The position numbers and the translations under genes were made by a program. Below, piece by piece: positions 51,965 through 52,045 of a DNA stretch of 52,045 nucleotides. The stretch's first letter is position 1. Each line of letters opens with the position of its first letter. The stretch comes from JAVVHE01 sp032249695 (GTDB lineage Bacteria; Pseudomonadota; Alphaproteobacteria; Sphingomonadales; Sphingomonadaceae): positions 1-52,045 of the forward strand of contig JAVVHE010000019.1 of assembly GCA_032249695.1 (NCBI GenBank). The letters are read 5' to 3'. The notes beneath the pieces were generated by a model that did not search any database, had not been told where the DNA came from, and worked only from the letters and a program-made list of their open reading frames with translations.

Positions 51965-52045
51965 AGCCAGCCAGCGCCGCACCGACACGCGCCAGTGGGC
52001 CATGGATCGCCGCGAACGAACGCGCCATCTGATCGAACTGGGCGG
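51948..52045 (+). CDS. Conjugal transfer TraD-like protein (truncated by window end)
   Basis: The first 32 codons of a small TraD-type protein, starting at ATG 51948. The stretch RRERTRHLIELGG is a conserved opening of this family in sphingomonad conjugative modules, where it normally continues as a short protein of about 70-110 residues. The gene runs off the right edge. Its 17-bp overlap with the TraC-like gene supports co-translation. It indicates that conjugation genes continue beyond the window. Confidence 0.7.
   Translation, partial: MTNRVEASQRRTDTRQWAMDRRERTRHLIELG

Noticed and set aside
1..52045. CRISPR arrays, rRNA genes or prophage structural genes
   Set aside because: No regularly spaced short repeats, rRNA sequence or phage structural proteins were recognised; the only repeat pair found in the core region has just two copies.

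Overview
This is a GC-rich chromosomal segment that reads as a sphingomonad (Sphingomonas or a close relative, Alphaproteobacteria). The evidence is high GC at third codon positions, alphaproteobacterial versions of SspB, DapB, DUF2948 and the RegB/RegA pair, a likely EcfG-type stress promoter (GGAAC-N17-GTT), a TonB receptor gene overlapping a phytase-like phosphatase gene, and sphingomonad-type conjugation genes at the right end. Most of the window is ordinary core genome; the last 2 kb is a decayed mobile region.

Layout. 1-5.2 kb: tRNA-Ser, a probably broken gene, flhA (flagellar export gate), a lytic transglycosylase, a DUF2948 gene and dapB, all on the minus strand. 5.2-8.0 kb: a class-III-like sirtuin and a PBP1A-type peptidoglycan synthase. 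8.0-11.8 kb: a receiver-domain remnant, ycgN, a SCO1/SenC copper chaperone, an exported ankyrin protein and a RegB/RegA-type two-component pair, a linkage that recalls the regB-senC-regA cluster of purple bacteria. 11.8-14.6 kb: sspB, a heme-oxygenase-like iron redox protein behind the EcfG-like promoter, and a polyprenyl diphosphate synthase. 14.7-18.6 kb: TonB-dependent receptor plus histidine acid phosphatase. 18.7-20.9 kb: nucleotide salvage (cdd, amn) preceded by two tiny hydrophobic ORFs. 21-25.7 kb: der, a frame-disrupted membrane peptide, bamB, a YfgM-like protein and panB. 25.8-34.1 kb: an ABC exporter pair, a Wzi-like protein, ispE, a large TPR protein and ETF-ubiquinone oxidoreductase.

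34.2-38.0 kb (plus): a degenerate uracil-DNA-glycosylase-like protein coupled to a soluble lytic transglycosylase, moaB and a small exported protein, followed by a 40-bp direct repeat. 38.1-45.3 kb (minus): a radical SAM protein, a TspO-family protein, rplT and rpmI, a DD-carboxypeptidase, uvrC and a CNNM/CorC-type transporter. 45.4-46.1 kb: an OmpA-family lipoprotein.

46.2-50.1 kb is a signalling island. A PAS-HWE histidine kinase diverges from a Crp-like regulator, a LOV (blue-light) histidine kinase with an eroded ATP-binding domain, and a single-domain response regulator. A pair of palindromic sites 33 bp apart lies in the divergent promoter region. It is the best candidate in this window for an undescribed regulatory circuit.

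50.1-52.0 kb: an IS3-family transposase fragment, a possible unknown ORF, a frameshifted relaxase-like remnant, and intact TraC-like and (truncated by the window end) TraD-like genes. This suggests that a plasmid-derived or integrative conjugative element begins here and continues past the right edge.
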